A program made the position numbers and the translations under genes. The notes under the pieces are model-generated. The model saw nothing but the letters and a program-made list of their open reading frames with translations, searched no databases and was not told the DNA's origin. From Haloplanus salinus (GTDB taxonomy: Archaea; Halobacteriota; Halobacteria; Halobacteriales; Haloferacaceae), in NCBI RefSeq assembly GCF_003336245.1, contig NZ_QPHM01000001.1:1240001-1304000 (forward strand): a stretch of DNA of 64,000 nt. Reading direction: 5' to 3'. Shown one piece after another: positions 16,521-25,786 of this stretch. How positions within the stretch are numbered: position 1 is the stretch's first letter; the number at the start of each line of letters is the position of its first letter.

Positions 16521-18436
16521 TCTCCTTCGAGGAGGACACATTGCTGTTCGAGTTCTGTGCAGAATCCGTCTTCTTCTCGGTGTAGGCAGAAGGCCTCTAA
16601 GTCGTCACGACTGTTTGCATCGAGTTCGGGGCATTCTGGTTCGACTGCTTCGTCGTGGACTTTTAGATTGTCTCCCTGGATTTCGATTACTCGGTACTCG
16701 GCGTCTTCTAGATCCTCAAATTCAGTGAAGGCCTCGCCGTCTTCGTCTTTGTAGTAGCTGTATCCTCCGTTTTTGTCGTTGTATTCGTTGCCTCTCCGGT
16801 TTTTCGGGTCTTCGACGATGTTCTGTAGTTTGGCGGCTTTCCCCTGCTGGACGACGTAGAACACTTCCTTGTCCTGTTTTACTGCCCGTTTCAGGTTGCG
16901 TAGGACTTTTACAGGCCTTGAGAGTGTGCTGTGTTCTGCTTCCAGGTGTGCAATGTCGCCGTCCGGCAAGTGTACATGCCCATCTGGTTTGTCGTCGCCT
17001 GTATCCTGGTACAGTAGGTTGACCTGGAAGCCGCGTTCCTCTAGTTGTTTCTTTGCTTGTGCGAGGAGTTCTTGATGTTTGTCGCCGCCAGCGTTGTTCC
17101 CCTGTCCCAGGCTCTGTGAGGCCTTGACCTGAGACGTTCCCTGGGATACGGCGACCGTTCCCTGTTTCTTGAGGTTGTCGACGTTGCTGTGGTCGGCTTC
17201 CCAGGGCGGATAGGTGTCGAATAGGGTAGCGGAGTTGTGGCTTTTTTCGCTGGGTTTCTGGACTGCTGCTCGGTATTTTCCTAAGGCTTTGAGTTGGGTT
17301 TTCGAGAGGTCTTGGAACATTCCGGCGATCCGGGTTTCGTCTTCGCTGCCACTGGGGTTGAATGTGATTTTGGTGCGGCAGTTGTTGGTGACTGCTCTTC
17401 GCATATCCGTCGCTAACTGGTGGAGGTACTGTGAGGCGAGCCAGAGGCCTAGTCGGTATTCTCGTGCCTCTGCGAGGATCTTGGTGAAGTTGCTTCCTTC
17501 GCCGCCGAAGTTCTGGAGTTCGTCGACGTAGAGGAAAAACGGTGTTCGTTCTTCGGTGGGTTGGGTGACCCGGCTTTGTGCTGCTGCCCAGATCTTTGTG
17601 ATGACTATAGAGCCGACGAGCTGGGAGACGGTTTCTCCGACCTCTCCTTTCTGGATGTCGACGAGAAGGATTTTCCCGTTGTCGACGGCTTTTCGGAAGT
17701 CGACCCCAGACTCTTCGGGGCCGATCACTCTCCGGATGGTCGGATTCATTACGAAGTCGTTCAGCCGTCTTTGTAGGGGTTCCATCTCATAGCTTGTCAT
17801 GTCCTCTTTGACTCGGACCAGTTGTTCTCGGATGATCTCGTCCTCGGTCTGGTCGATGAGTTCTGTCAGACTGTCTTGGTTGACGACGCAGCGGAAGACG
17901 TCCAGTAGTGAACGACCGGCGTTTTGCTTGATGTTGAGGTCGAGGTGTGCCCGGAGCAGGGTTTCGAGGACTCGTCCGAACTGGTCGCCCCAGTTCTCGC
18001 TTTGGCGTTTGAAGAGGTCAATTAGGTCGGAGACGATGATCTCCTTCTGGTTTTCCTTCTGGGCCTCGGACATCTCCTCGGAGACGTGCGGTTCCAAGAC
18101 GTTGATCGGCGTTACTGGATCGTGCGCTGGATTGATGTAGACGACGTCGTCTTCTCGGTCTTCTGGAAGTTTGGCGAGGAATTCGTCTATGAGGCCTCCC
18201 TTGGGATTCACGATAGCGATGCCGTGGTCCTTCTCCGCGTCTTGTAATGCCACGTGCGTCAGCAGTTGGCTCTTTCCGTAGCCGGTCGGACCGATGTTCA
18301 GGACGTGGGTCAGCCTCTTTTCATCGCTGAGGCCTACGTTTTCCTCCACGCCGAGGTCGCTTTCGCGGCTGCCGAGGTATGTCGTGGTCAGGTTCTCTGT
18401 ACTCTGGATCAGGTTTTGGACTTCTTCGGAGTTCAT
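16517..18436 (-). CDS. virD4: VirD4/TraG-like coupling ATPase
   Basis: A 639-residue ATPase. Walker A GPTGYGKSQ lies near residues 48-56, Walker B FFLYVDELQNF near 297-307, then LWLASQYLHQL and TRIAGMF, as in TraG/TraD/VirD4 proteins. The C-terminal 200 residues form an extra domain unlike bacterial VirD4 and the usual N-terminal TM helices are missing, so membrane anchoring may come from partners. Role: bringing DNA or protein substrate to the secretion channel. Start overlaps the previous stop (ATGA); it is translationally coupled inside the operon. Confidence 0.85.
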   Translation of the reverse strand: MNSEEVQNLIQSTENLTTTYLGSRESDLGVEENVGLSDEKRLTHVLNIGPTGYGKSQLLTHVALQDAEKDHGIAIVNPKGGLIDEFLAKLPEDREDDVVYINPAHDPVTPINVLEPHVSEEMSEAQKENQKEIIVSDLIDLFKRQSENWGDQFGRVLETLLRAHLDLNIKQNAGRSLLDVFRCVVNQDSLTELIDQTEDEIIREQLVRVKEDMTSYEMEPLQRRLNDFVMNPTIRRVIGPEESGVDFRKAVDNGKILLVDIQKGEVGETVSQLVGSIVITKIWAAAQSRVTQPTEERTPFFLYVDELQNFGGEGSNFTKILAEAREYRLGLWLASQYLHQLATDMRRAVTNNCRTKITFNPSGSEDETRIAGMFQDLSKTQLKALGKYRAAVQKPSEKSHNSATLFDTYPPWEADHSNVDNLKKQGTVAVSQGTSQVKASQSLGQGNNAGGDKHQELLAQAKKQLEERGFQVNLLYQDTGDDKPDGHVHLPDGDIAHLEAEHSTLSRPVKVLRNLKRAVKQDKEVFYVVQQGKAAKLQNIVEDPKNRRGNEYNDKNGGYSYYKDEDGEAFTEFEDLEDAEYRVIEIQGDNLKVHDEAVEPECPELDANSRDDLEAFCLHREEDGFCTELEQQCVLLEGE

Positions 18437-19410
18437 GGTTCTGCGAACTGGATGTTCTCGCGGTTGTTGTTGGGAAGTGATACGAATGCGGCGAGTTCGT
18501 CAAGTGAGGCCTGGAACTTTCGGCCCCAACCGGCGTAGTTCCTGTCGGCTACTGCTTGGAGGAAATTGAAGATCCTCTGCTCGCGTAGGGCCTCGACGGT
18601 GACGGTGTCGAGGTATTGGCCTGTCTCCGGGTTCTCGTAGGTGTTATAGCTGCCTGCGAGTTCCTTCACACGGCTTTTGGTGTATTCTTCAGCGCCGAGG
18701 ACGGCGAACCTTATCGTGGTGTGGAACCGGCTGTTTCCGGCTTTGGCTTCGATGCTGTCGGCCTGTCGTTTCTCTCTTTTCGTGGGTGATCTAGATCCCC
18801 AGAGCTGTTCTTTCTCCTTCTTCAGGTACCGGATTTGTTGGTAGGCCTGTTTTTTCCATAGCCATCGGTTGACCCGTTCTCCTACTACTGGCTTGAACAG
18901 GACTTGTACGACGAAGCTGGTGTTTTGCATGGCGTGGCGGTGGAAGGTAGAGACCAGTGAGTTTACCGGTGGATCGTCGAATTCCTGCCTGAATGGGTAC
19001 CAGTCTCTTCTACCTGCGGTGAGGAACCCGCCACCGGCTGTTGATTCCTCTGTTACGGGTAGGCCTTCGACGCCGTCTCCGAACTCGATACTTGGAACCT
19101 GGTTCGATAGCTGGGTGCGAATCTTTCTCTCAAGTCTTTTCGTCGGTACTGAGAACTGGAACTGTAGCTTCTGGGGTGTGTGGCGTCTGATCTCGAAGGC
19201 GATGGTCGGTGAGGCGTTCCGAAGTTTCAGCCACTTTGTCTGGAGCTCTCGAATACCGGCGGCGAAGTCTTTCAGTGTTGCTGGTATTTTTTCGTTTTTT
19301 GGAGGCCTGACTTCGACGTTGTACCAGTTTTGTCTGCTGTAGCTAAGTCTCTCAGCTTGTTCTTCTTCGAGTGTGGTGTGGTCGTGGTAGAGTCGGTTTC
19401 TCAGGGTCAT
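18433..19410 (-). CDS. Conjugation-operon protein of unknown function
   Basis: A 325-residue protein located between the VirB4-like and VirD4-like ATPases. Segments such as FEIRRHTPQKLQFQFSVPTK, VLFKPVVGERVNRWLWKKQA and IRFAVLGAEEYTKSRVKELA look like an alpha/beta platform rather than an enzyme. VirB4-type N-terminal platforms have similar patterns, so it may be a detached platform domain. No TM segment. The stop overlaps the downstream start. Haloarchaeal secretion loci carry similar genes (from memory). Confidence 0.6.
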   Translation of the reverse strand: MTLRNRLYHDHTTLEEEQAERLSYSRQNWYNVEVRPPKNEKIPATLKDFAAGIRELQTKWLKLRNASPTIAFEIRRHTPQKLQFQFSVPTKRLERKIRTQLSNQVPSIEFGDGVEGLPVTEESTAGGGFLTAGRRDWYPFRQEFDDPPVNSLVSTFHRHAMQNTSFVVQVLFKPVVGERVNRWLWKKQAYQQIRYLKKEKEQLWGSRSPTKREKRQADSIEAKAGNSRFHTTIRFAVLGAEEYTKSRVKELAGSYNTYENPETGQYLDTVTVEALREQRIFNFLQAVADRNYAGWGRKFQASLDELAAFVSLPNNNRENIQFAEP

Positions 19411-19417
19411 AGAGTGT

Positions 19418-21913
19418 TCAGGCCCCTTTGACAGCGTTGTAAGTGTCTATCAGGCTGAAGCCGATTCCGGCGAGGATGAACGGTAAAATGAATGTCAGTA
19501 GTTCAATTGATATTTCGCCGAATCCGAAGAGGTGTCCGACCTGATTTGCGATGTAGTCGGAGACGACAATTAGCCCTGATACGGGTATGAGAATGCTTCC
19601 GAATACTTTGCTTACATATAACAGGTCTTTAATCGATTGAGGTACAGTGATATTGACTTCCGGGATCTTGTTACTCCAGGTGCTGTCTTTTTTCTGGGTA
19701 TTGTATCGTGAACGGTTCTTGCTGTTATTTGAGAGTGAGGGCCAGGAGAAACTGGGGACAGAGGGCCGTTCTATCTGAGAAAAGGCCTGGGTGATGGAGG
19801 CCTTGATTTTCTCGAATAGTCCGGCTTCTTCAGTTGTGTTGCTGGAGTTGTAGTCGATATCAAAGCTGTTTGAAGTACTGGAGTTGTCGTCGGGAATTTC
19901 TCTGTTTTCGATGATCGAGGCTTCTACATCTGAGGCTTCTACCTTGATTTTGGATTCGAACTGGTTGCTGACGGAGAGGATTGCCTGGCTGTAATCCGTA
20001 GAGTCTTGGTCTCCTTTTGCGAGGTTGTACAGAGAGGTTTCTGCGACTGTGGAGAGTTGGAAGGCTTTGCTTGGTTGGTTGTCGGCCTTCTCGTGTGCGA
20101 ACAGGATTTTACATGGCACGTTTTTGAGGATGTCTTTTCCGTCTTCGGTTCGGTAGAAGTCGCTGATTGTCTGCGTGATGAGGTGGACTGCTGTGTTTGA
20201 GGAGCGTGCTTCCCGCACCAGGGTAGAGAGGATTGATGCTCCTTTCTCCTTCTTGAGGAGGCGGTGGGCTTCGTCTATGACGACGATGGTTTTACCGGTG
20301 TTTTCTTGTGCACCTTGGTATGCCTCTTCGACCGCTTCGACCAGAGTTTCTTCATCTTTGTTGACCGAGCCGTCGAATTCGTACCGTTGAACGGTGGCGT
20401 ATTCCTCTAAGAAGTTCTCTAGTTCGCCGTATTCCGGCTTGGGATCGACTATGTTGATGTGGAGGTCGTCGTAGATGAGAGCAGACCTGAGTAGGAGCAG
20501 TTTTGAGTGGAAGCTCTTGCCTGAGCCAGTGACGCCGGCGAGAACTGAGTGCCCGGCGTTCCATTTGAACCGATCCAGTACGACAGGTGCCTCTGTGGAT
20601 TCATCGACGCCGAAGAGAACACCGTTCTCGTCGATATTTGAGGCCTGGGTGAACGGGAAACCAGATGCAGCGCTTCCTGCAGGCATCAACTGATGCTCAC
20701 TGAGTTTGTCTTTGAGGCCTGGCGTCGTGGACTGGTAGGCCTGATCAGTGCGCAGCGTGGTATCCTGGTATTTGATGCCGAGGGTTTTCAGCCGGTTCTC
20801 TACCTTTCTTAGGGTGTCTTCACAGGCTTCTTTGTTTTCTCCGTAGGCTGTGATGTAGCAGCCGTACTCGACGGGGTTGTCGTCTTGATCGGCAAGCAGG
20901 TTCTGGAACCAGTCGAGGTCGTCTAGCAGTCGTTCCAGTTTTCTACTGCTGCCGTATCCTTTCCGGATCAGGGACTGATTCTCGGCCTCAGCCTTATTCT
21001 CCAGTTTCTGTAGTTTAGAGACTGTATCTGCCGAGGCCTTTGGGTAGAGTGTTTGAGTGATGTCGAGGAGGCCTTCGACTTGGAAGATTTGTGATATCCA
21101 GCTGAAGTCTACGTCTCGCGGGTGATCGGAGATGTACAGCGTTTTGCTGTATTCTCTTTCCTCTGAATCGCGGTGTTTGATGTGGCCGGCCCGGATTTCG
21201 GGAGTATCCTTGATTTCCCTGCTGTCTAACTCGGTTAATCTGTAGGCGGTGAGGCCTCCAGAGGTGAGGTGTTCCAGGATTTCTCCAACACGGTTTGACA
21301 GTTCGTTTCTGTCGCCGTTTTCGACCTTGACTTCTATGTAGTGCCGAGTCTTGCTGTTCCCGTCTTGCACCAGGCCTTCGCAGTGGCCGCGGTAGTCGTC
21401 TTGTAGTTTGTCGCCGTCTTCGAGGTTTTCGAAGTATTGGGCGAAGCTGAACGGGTCCTGAGTACTGTAGACTGTGATGGGGTGGTCGACAGATTGCAGG
21501 AGTTCCTGGTACAGTTTGTGGAGCGCGGCTTTCTCGTTGCCCGACTTCAGCTCCATGTTGACCGGATCGACCTCGATCAACGCGGATACTGAGTCACCTG
21601 CCGTCAGGAGGTCTTCCTCGATCTCCGGGGTTTCAACGCCGTTTCTGTTATTTAGCTTCCAGCGAAGGCCTTGGTACATGTTCTGGTCGAGGCTTCGACC
21701 GTAGGGCTTCCAGAGTGCCCAGGTTGCTCCGAGTCCTGCCGCAACTCCAGCGCCAGCGAATGCGGCGAGAGACGGATTCGAGGCCTGATACAGATACGCG
21801 AAGGCTGACGCGGAGGGGATTCCGAGCCGTGCCAGGTCTTTGGTGTCGAGCTTACCGAGCAGTTTCAGCGAGACCTGGTCGAGGTCCGTCGGCATTCGAA
21901 CCTTTTCACTCAT
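19418..21913 (-). CDS. virB4: VirB4/TraC-like secretion ATPase with membrane ends
   Basis: An 831-residue protein. Two hydrophobic segments near residues 33-75 look like a fused VirB3-like unit. A platform domain follows, then Walker A GVTGSGKSFHS near 460 and Walker B KTIVVIDEAHRLL near 541-553, and the QTISDFY segment. Two further TM helices lie at the C-terminus (about 755-825), unusual for VirB4. Role: energising the type IV channel. ATG overlaps the stop of the VirB6-like gene. Confidence 0.87.
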   Translation of the reverse strand: MSEKVRMPTDLDQVSLKLLGKLDTKDLARLGIPSASAFAYLYQASNPSLAAFAGAGVAAGLGATWALWKPYGRSLDQNMYQGLRWKLNNRNGVETPEIEEDLLTAGDSVSALIEVDPVNMELKSGNEKAALHKLYQELLQSVDHPITVYSTQDPFSFAQYFENLEDGDKLQDDYRGHCEGLVQDGNSKTRHYIEVKVENGDRNELSNRVGEILEHLTSGGLTAYRLTELDSREIKDTPEIRAGHIKHRDSEEREYSKTLYISDHPRDVDFSWISQIFQVEGLLDITQTLYPKASADTVSKLQKLENKAEAENQSLIRKGYGSSRKLERLLDDLDWFQNLLADQDDNPVEYGCYITAYGENKEACEDTLRKVENRLKTLGIKYQDTTLRTDQAYQSTTPGLKDKLSEHQLMPAGSAASGFPFTQASNIDENGVLFGVDESTEAPVVLDRFKWNAGHSVLAGVTGSGKSFHSKLLLLRSALIYDDLHINIVDPKPEYGELENFLEEYATVQRYEFDGSVNKDEETLVEAVEEAYQGAQENTGKTIVVIDEAHRLLKKEKGASILSTLVREARSSNTAVHLITQTISDFYRTEDGKDILKNVPCKILFAHEKADNQPSKAFQLSTVAETSLYNLAKGDQDSTDYSQAILSVSNQFESKIKVEASDVEASIIENREIPDDNSSTSNSFDIDYNSSNTTEEAGLFEKIKASITQAFSQIERPSVPSFSWPSLSNNSKNRSRYNTQKKDSTWSNKIPEVNITVPQSIKDLLYVSKVFGSILIPVSGLIVVSDYIANQVGHLFGFGEISIELLTFILPFILAGIGFSLIDTYNAVKGA

Positions 21914-23061
21914 TGATTTTCACCCCAGTTACCCCGGTAGCTGCTGTCTGAGGTTTGTTGCCGCTTCTTCCTGCGATATGATTTCAGACGGCGGGCCTCA
22001 TCCTGTGAGAGATCGAAGTCCGTTTGCTGACCTGTTTTCCCTCTGTTGTACCTGTAGGCCTGTTTAGCCCGGTTTTTGATTCCACGGCTGACGACGTAGG
22101 CCTGTCCGACTGCTGCTTGTGAGGCTCCGTATAGCTGGTACGGGACGAGGATCAGCAGTGAGAAGGCTCCGACGCCGAGTATCCAGTTGGAGATACTGCC
22201 GGGAATGTTTCCTCCGTTTCCTTGGATCATGGCGAAGGAAAACTTCAGTACGAGCATGTCCAAGGGTGCCATTGCGAGTGCGGTCCACCAGCCGGCGATG
22301 AACGTGTCTGCGTACCGCTTCGCCTTTGGGACTGCCCAGGTCAACGCCAGCAAGGGGGAGATCGCTGCGACGAACATGATGTAGACGTTGCGGATGATGA
22401 ACATCACAACCACCACGAGAAGGACGGCAGACTCCACCACCCAGGCGATAACAAGTGCTGTGGAGAGACCTGCTAACTGCTCCATACTCATGTAGAGCTG
22501 GCTGGGTGCGAAGGCCTGAACCAGGACGTTACTCAACTCGACTGCGTACTGAAGCAGGGGCAGCGAGACCGTGGAGAAGATTAGTGCTGCGAGTATCCGG
22601 GGGATTATCATCCGGACTTGGCCGTAGGAGACACCGAAGAGCGGTCCGGTGATATACAGTAGGCCTGTTGCGGTGAATGTGAGGCCTGAGAGAAAGTAAG
22701 TCACTAGGAGGACTTGGCTGTGCACTTCCTCGACTGCTGGGTTCGGGTGGACGTCCGGCGTATGCATTAGAAGCATAGAGAGAAAACGGATTAGTTGCTG
22801 TGCGACTGTTTGGAACGGTTTAAATAGGACAGCTATCAGCAGTTCTTCGATGGTCTTGTCCCAGTTATCGGTGAAATACTGGAAGTCATCGATCAACTGG
22901 TTGATCGCCTCGATAACACCGCTGAGGTCGACTATCGGGCCTTCATCATCGTCTTCTTCTCCGGGTGTGGTCGTGGGTTCCCCTGCCTGTGCAGCAACAG
23001 ATCCCGTTAGAAGGCCTGCCAGGGCGATTACGAGGAGTACGAGGGTTATTTTACTGTTCAT
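21910..23061 (-). CDS. virB6: VirB6/TrbL-like polytopic channel protein
   Basis: A 383-residue membrane protein. A signal peptide (LVLLVIALAGLLTGSVAAQA) is followed by an acidic linker, about six TM helices between 85 and 320 and a basic cytoplasmic tail. The central ALTWAVPKAKRYADTFIAGWW loop resembles the conserved TrbL/VirB6 loop. Its place between pilin-like and VirB4-like genes supports the assignment. It starts 5 bp after the VirB2-like stop. Confidence 0.75.
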   Translation of the reverse strand: MNSKITLVLLVIALAGLLTGSVAAQAGEPTTTPGEEDDDEGPIVDLSGVIEAINQLIDDFQYFTDNWDKTIEELLIAVLFKPFQTVAQQLIRFLSMLLMHTPDVHPNPAVEEVHSQVLLVTYFLSGLTFTATGLLYITGPLFGVSYGQVRMIIPRILAALIFSTVSLPLLQYAVELSNVLVQAFAPSQLYMSMEQLAGLSTALVIAWVVESAVLLVVVVMFIIRNVYIMFVAAISPLLALTWAVPKAKRYADTFIAGWWTALAMAPLDMLVLKFSFAMIQGNGGNIPGSISNWILGVGAFSLLILVPYQLYGASQAAVGQAYVVSRGIKNRAKQAYRYNRGKTGQQTDFDLSQDEARRLKSYRRKKRQQTSDSSYRGNWGENQ

Positions 23062-23066
23062 TGTCT

Positions 23067-23441
23067 TTAGCTACAGAAGCTGGGCCCGAGCTGGCTGATC
23101 AGGAACGCGACAACCATGTTTGCGGAAGCGAGGATGACGACGCCCAGAATCGTGTTCTTCGCCAGTTGCTTTCCACGCCGGACCCAGTCCTCTCCGAACG
23201 GTCCAGCGATCATCAATCCTGCAACGGAGAAACCGACGACTCCGAGCGACACGCCGGCGACAAACGCCAGCGTCTCCAGCGTGCTCAGCAGGTCGAACAA
23301 GGGTTGCAGCGAACTCGGAACTGTACAGTTCTCTGTCGCTGACTGCGCTGCCGCAGGATTAGTTAACAGTGCCAATGCCACTACTGCCGGGAAGGCCTTA
23401 CTCAGTCCGTGTTTCAGGCCTTGGTGCAGGTTGGAAGCCAT
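23067..23441 (-). CDS. virB2: VirB2/TrbC-like pilin subunit
   Basis: A 124-residue protein. A signal peptide (AFPAVVALALLTNPAAAQS) is followed by a short Cys-containing segment and two TM helices (FVAGVSLGVVGFSVAGLMIAG and ILGVVILASANMVVAFLI) split by a basic loop. This is the VirB2/TrbC layout. Two Cys, one near 39 and one at the C-terminus, could form a disulphide. First gene of the minus-strand conjugation operon, behind a palindromic operator. Confidence 0.75.
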   Translation of the reverse strand: MASNLHQGLKHGLSKAFPAVVALALLTNPAAAQSATENCTVPSSLQPLFDLLSTLETLAFVAGVSLGVVGFSVAGLMIAGPFGEDWVRRGKQLAKNTILGVVILASANMVVAFLISQLGPSFCS

Positions 23442-23453
23442 GCAACCGTGTTT

Positions 23454-23478
23454 TACCTCGGTACCAAGGTATATGTAT
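23454..23478 (-). promoter_or_regulatory. Promoter and palindromic operator of the conjugation operon
   Basis: An 18-bp imperfect palindrome, TACCTCGGTACCAAGGTA (23,454-23,471, centre GGTACC), lies directly upstream of the VirB2-like start. The minus strand then has a TATA-like CATATACC overlapping its outer edge (23,469-23,476). A repressor there would block initiation; the operon's own winged-helix protein is one candidate. Confidence 0.55.
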
Positions 23479-23574
23479 CATTTTTCTGATATAAGAACTA
23501 GTGTTCGTTGTTAGAATTGGTTCTGAGTACAGAACCTTTTTCCAGTATTGGCCTGAAGGCGTTTGTATCTGAGA

Positions 23575-24009
23575 ATGCAGGAGAGAACCGCCAATAGGGG
23601 AGATGAAGGCCAATGGAAGATATTTAAGCCTGTTCGGGTTGATTCAAAAAATCGAATTGGTGTAGTGGAAGCGTTGGAAAGTCTTGTCTATGAACACCGT
23701 TTTGACGGGAATTGCGTCTATTGGAGCTTCGATAAGGAACAGGAGATTATGGTTGTCTCAAATGGAGAGTTAGGAAGCAGTCGTTTTGAGAACTACGGGA
23801 GATCCGCTTACTACGCTCATAATGGGAAGATCGTTCCGCCGTCAAAACTTCGGGAATTGGTCGACGGCGAGATTAGTACGGGCAAGGAGGCCTACTACCT
23901 CGCTGATTCAGGTATGCAGGAAAGCGAGACTTGCTCAGCCTTTGTTTTAACTATGGAACAAGTTTCCAGAGAGATTGATTCTATCAAACCGGTTCGAATC
24001 AGCGCCTAG
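23575..24009 (+). CDS. Hypothetical protein MQERTANRGDEG..
   Basis: A 144-residue soluble protein, divergent from the conjugation operon, with VDSKNRIGVVEALESLVYEH, GNCVYWSFDKEQEIMVVSNG and a C-terminal TMEQVSREIDSIKPVRI. No motif is recognised. ATG 23,575 chosen. It is convergent with the next gene and their ends overlap by 4 bp. Confidence 0.55.
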   Translation: MQERTANRGDEGQWKIFKPVRVDSKNRIGVVEALESLVYEHRFDGNCVYWSFDKEQEIMVVSNGELGSSRFENYGRSAYYAHNGKIVPPSKLRELVDGEISTGKEAYYLADSGMQESETCSAFVLTMEQVSREIDSIKPVRISA

Positions 24010-24584
24010 ATTTGTATACTCTCTTTTAGCTTATCGATGTGGTATTGACCACTTTCTAAGTTCTGGAAGTAATTAGTTACTCGTCGAACTGTTGTCAGGG
24101 TCGACTGAATACCAGTCTCACGCTGTTCGCGTGTAGCTGGGTAACTGTCAGTTGATCGTAAGCCTTTGTCTGAAGATATTCTTAATTTAAAGGACATAGG
24201 TTCTGGCTCAGGCATCACTACAAGGAAGGTATCTGAAAAAATCTCTCTGACGTCTTTGTAATCTCCTTTAGAAAATACATTTTCGAATAATGGCGATCTG
24301 AAGTCCAGATCTGCTTGGTAGTACATTGATTCGCCACTCCAGTCTTCATCTCGATTTAGAAATGTGATGGAGGCCTGAACATCTCCATCAGTATCGGTGA
24401 GATAGAAAATGATATTGCCTTCTCCTGGGTTTCGATGGCTCAAAAGCTCTTTAGTAAAACAGTTATGATGTGGCTCGATCTCCCGCATCTCCTCAAACAT
24501 CTCTAAAACACTTAGAAAATCGGCTGAGGGCAGGCCGTTACCACCCGTGGAACCACTGCTAGAAGATGTGGTGTCTTTATCCAT
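24006..24584 (-). CDS. Hypothetical protein with Ser/Gly-rich N-terminus
   Basis: A 192-residue protein. A Ser/Gly/Thr-rich N-terminus precedes a folded part with NIIFYLTDTDGDVQASITFL, SMYYQADLDFRSPLFENVF and FLVVMPEPEPMSFKLRIS. A C-terminal helix follows (TLTTVRRVTNYFQNL). No TM or catalytic motif recognised. The 200 bp upstream (24,585-24,785) hold no gene apart from the ribosome binding site of the next. Confidence 0.55.
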   Translation of the reverse strand: MDKDTTSSSSGSTGGNGLPSADFLSVLEMFEEMREIEPHHNCFTKELLSHRNPGEGNIIFYLTDTDGDVQASITFLNRDEDWSGESMYYQADLDFRSPLFENVFSKGDYKDVREIFSDTFLVVMPEPEPMSFKLRISSDKGLRSTDSYPATREQRETGIQSTLTTVRRVTNYFQNLESGQYHIDKLKESIQI

Positions 24585-24785
24585 TTCTTACCTATCTCTG
24601 AAAGGCTTCTCCCATGTAAGCGCTTGGACAAGGCCGATGCGGGTTCAAACTGGCCTAAGCTCTTCCACAAGCTGTTTAGAACAGTTGTTGGAGAGACAAT
24701 ATTTCTTTCTCTCATTCGAAACAAGGCCTCTCAATCGGTACTTCCCCTTTCTCTATCTTAGTAGTGGGTAGAAAGGTGACCCACG

Positions 24786-25772
24786 ATTCAAGGTGAACAG
24801 TATGTTTTCGACGGCTTAGACGAACTTTACGAAACCGCAGAAGTACTTCCCGAGGTCGACCGGCACGACGTCTACGCTCATCAGGAGGAGTTAGACGAGT
24901 GGGAGCAGGTCCCGTACCGAGATAGTTTGTGGACAGATGATGGACGGACGACCGGTGTTGTCTCCAGTAACCAGGACTTCTACAACGTTATTCAGTACGG
25001 CGATATCTTGGAGACGGTCGGTGACGCGGTCGACCGCCACGGTATCGAACCTTCAGGCAGAGTCTCGATCTCGCCCACCGCACACAAGATGAGTGCGAAC
25101 ATTGATTTCGATCAAGAGGTCTACGCCAATGAGGACGATCCAATCGAGCTGGGCTTGCAGGTGCAGAGCGGCCATTCAGGTTTCCACGGCCTGAAATACG
25201 ATATCGGAGCAGAACGCCAGGTATGCAGCAACGGGATGACGGCCTTTATCTCCGAACTCAGCTTCGACCAGACACACGGAGAACCATTCCAGCCAGGCCT
25301 TGCATACAACGCAGTAGACGCAGTCGCGGAGTCACCAGCGGAGATTGAGCACAGATTAGCACAAGCCCAGAACCGCGAGCTAATGAACCAGGACGAGGCC
25401 CTCTTGGTGTTGATGGAGTCAGGGATCGACCGTCACCTGAAAAACCCGGTTCCCGACCTTCTCAATTCCCTGTACGATGAGGTAGAAGATCCTGAAGCAC
25501 CTACGCTGTGGGAGACTTACAACGCGGCCACACGCGCACTCACACATTACACAAACGATGTTCCGGACTACGAACTCGCGGAGGGCTTCGAACAAGCCGC
25601 ACAGCTCCTAGAGAACGGAGCGAACGAGATACCGGAACCAGAGAGACTCGGCAGACAAGCAGTGGACAATAGATCCCGTCAGTTGATCGAACGAGGAGAC
25701 ACAGAACCTTACTGGCCGGAGGAAGAGCAAACCCTGAGAGAACTCATGGAACAACACGAGATCCAGGCCTAA
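24786..25772 (+). CDS. DUF932-like protein, probable ATT start
   Basis: A 328-residue protein beginning (M)QGEQYVFDGLDELYETAEVL. The middle part DIGAERQVCSNGMTAFISEL and ALTHYTNDVPDYELAEGFEQ match haloarchaeal plasmid proteins of the DUF932/DUF945 type, as I recall. Homologous-looking sequence (DVYAHQEELDEWEQVPYRDS) lies upstream of the first TTG at 24,927. The frame is closed by a TGA inside the ribosome binding site (AAAGGTGA), and ATT at 24,786 sits 6 nt after it. So ATT initiation is the simplest reading. Function unknown. Confidence 0.7.
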   Translation: MQGEQYVFDGLDELYETAEVLPEVDRHDVYAHQEELDEWEQVPYRDSLWTDDGRTTGVVSSNQDFYNVIQYGDILETVGDAVDRHGIEPSGRVSISPTAHKMSANIDFDQEVYANEDDPIELGLQVQSGHSGFHGLKYDIGAERQVCSNGMTAFISELSFDQTHGEPFQPGLAYNAVDAVAESPAEIEHRLAQAQNRELMNQDEALLVLMESGIDRHLKNPVPDLLNSLYDEVEDPEAPTLWETYNAATRALTHYTNDVPDYELAEGFEQAAQLLENGANEIPEPERLGRQAVDNRSRQLIERGDTEPYWPEEEQTLRELMEQHEIQA

Positions 25773-25786
25773 AGGGTGATTCACTG

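Noticed and set aside
24927-25772. TTG start for the DUF932-like gene
   Set aside because: It would drop about 47 residues that look homologous, and there is no ribosome binding site; the ATT at 24,786 has one at the right distance.
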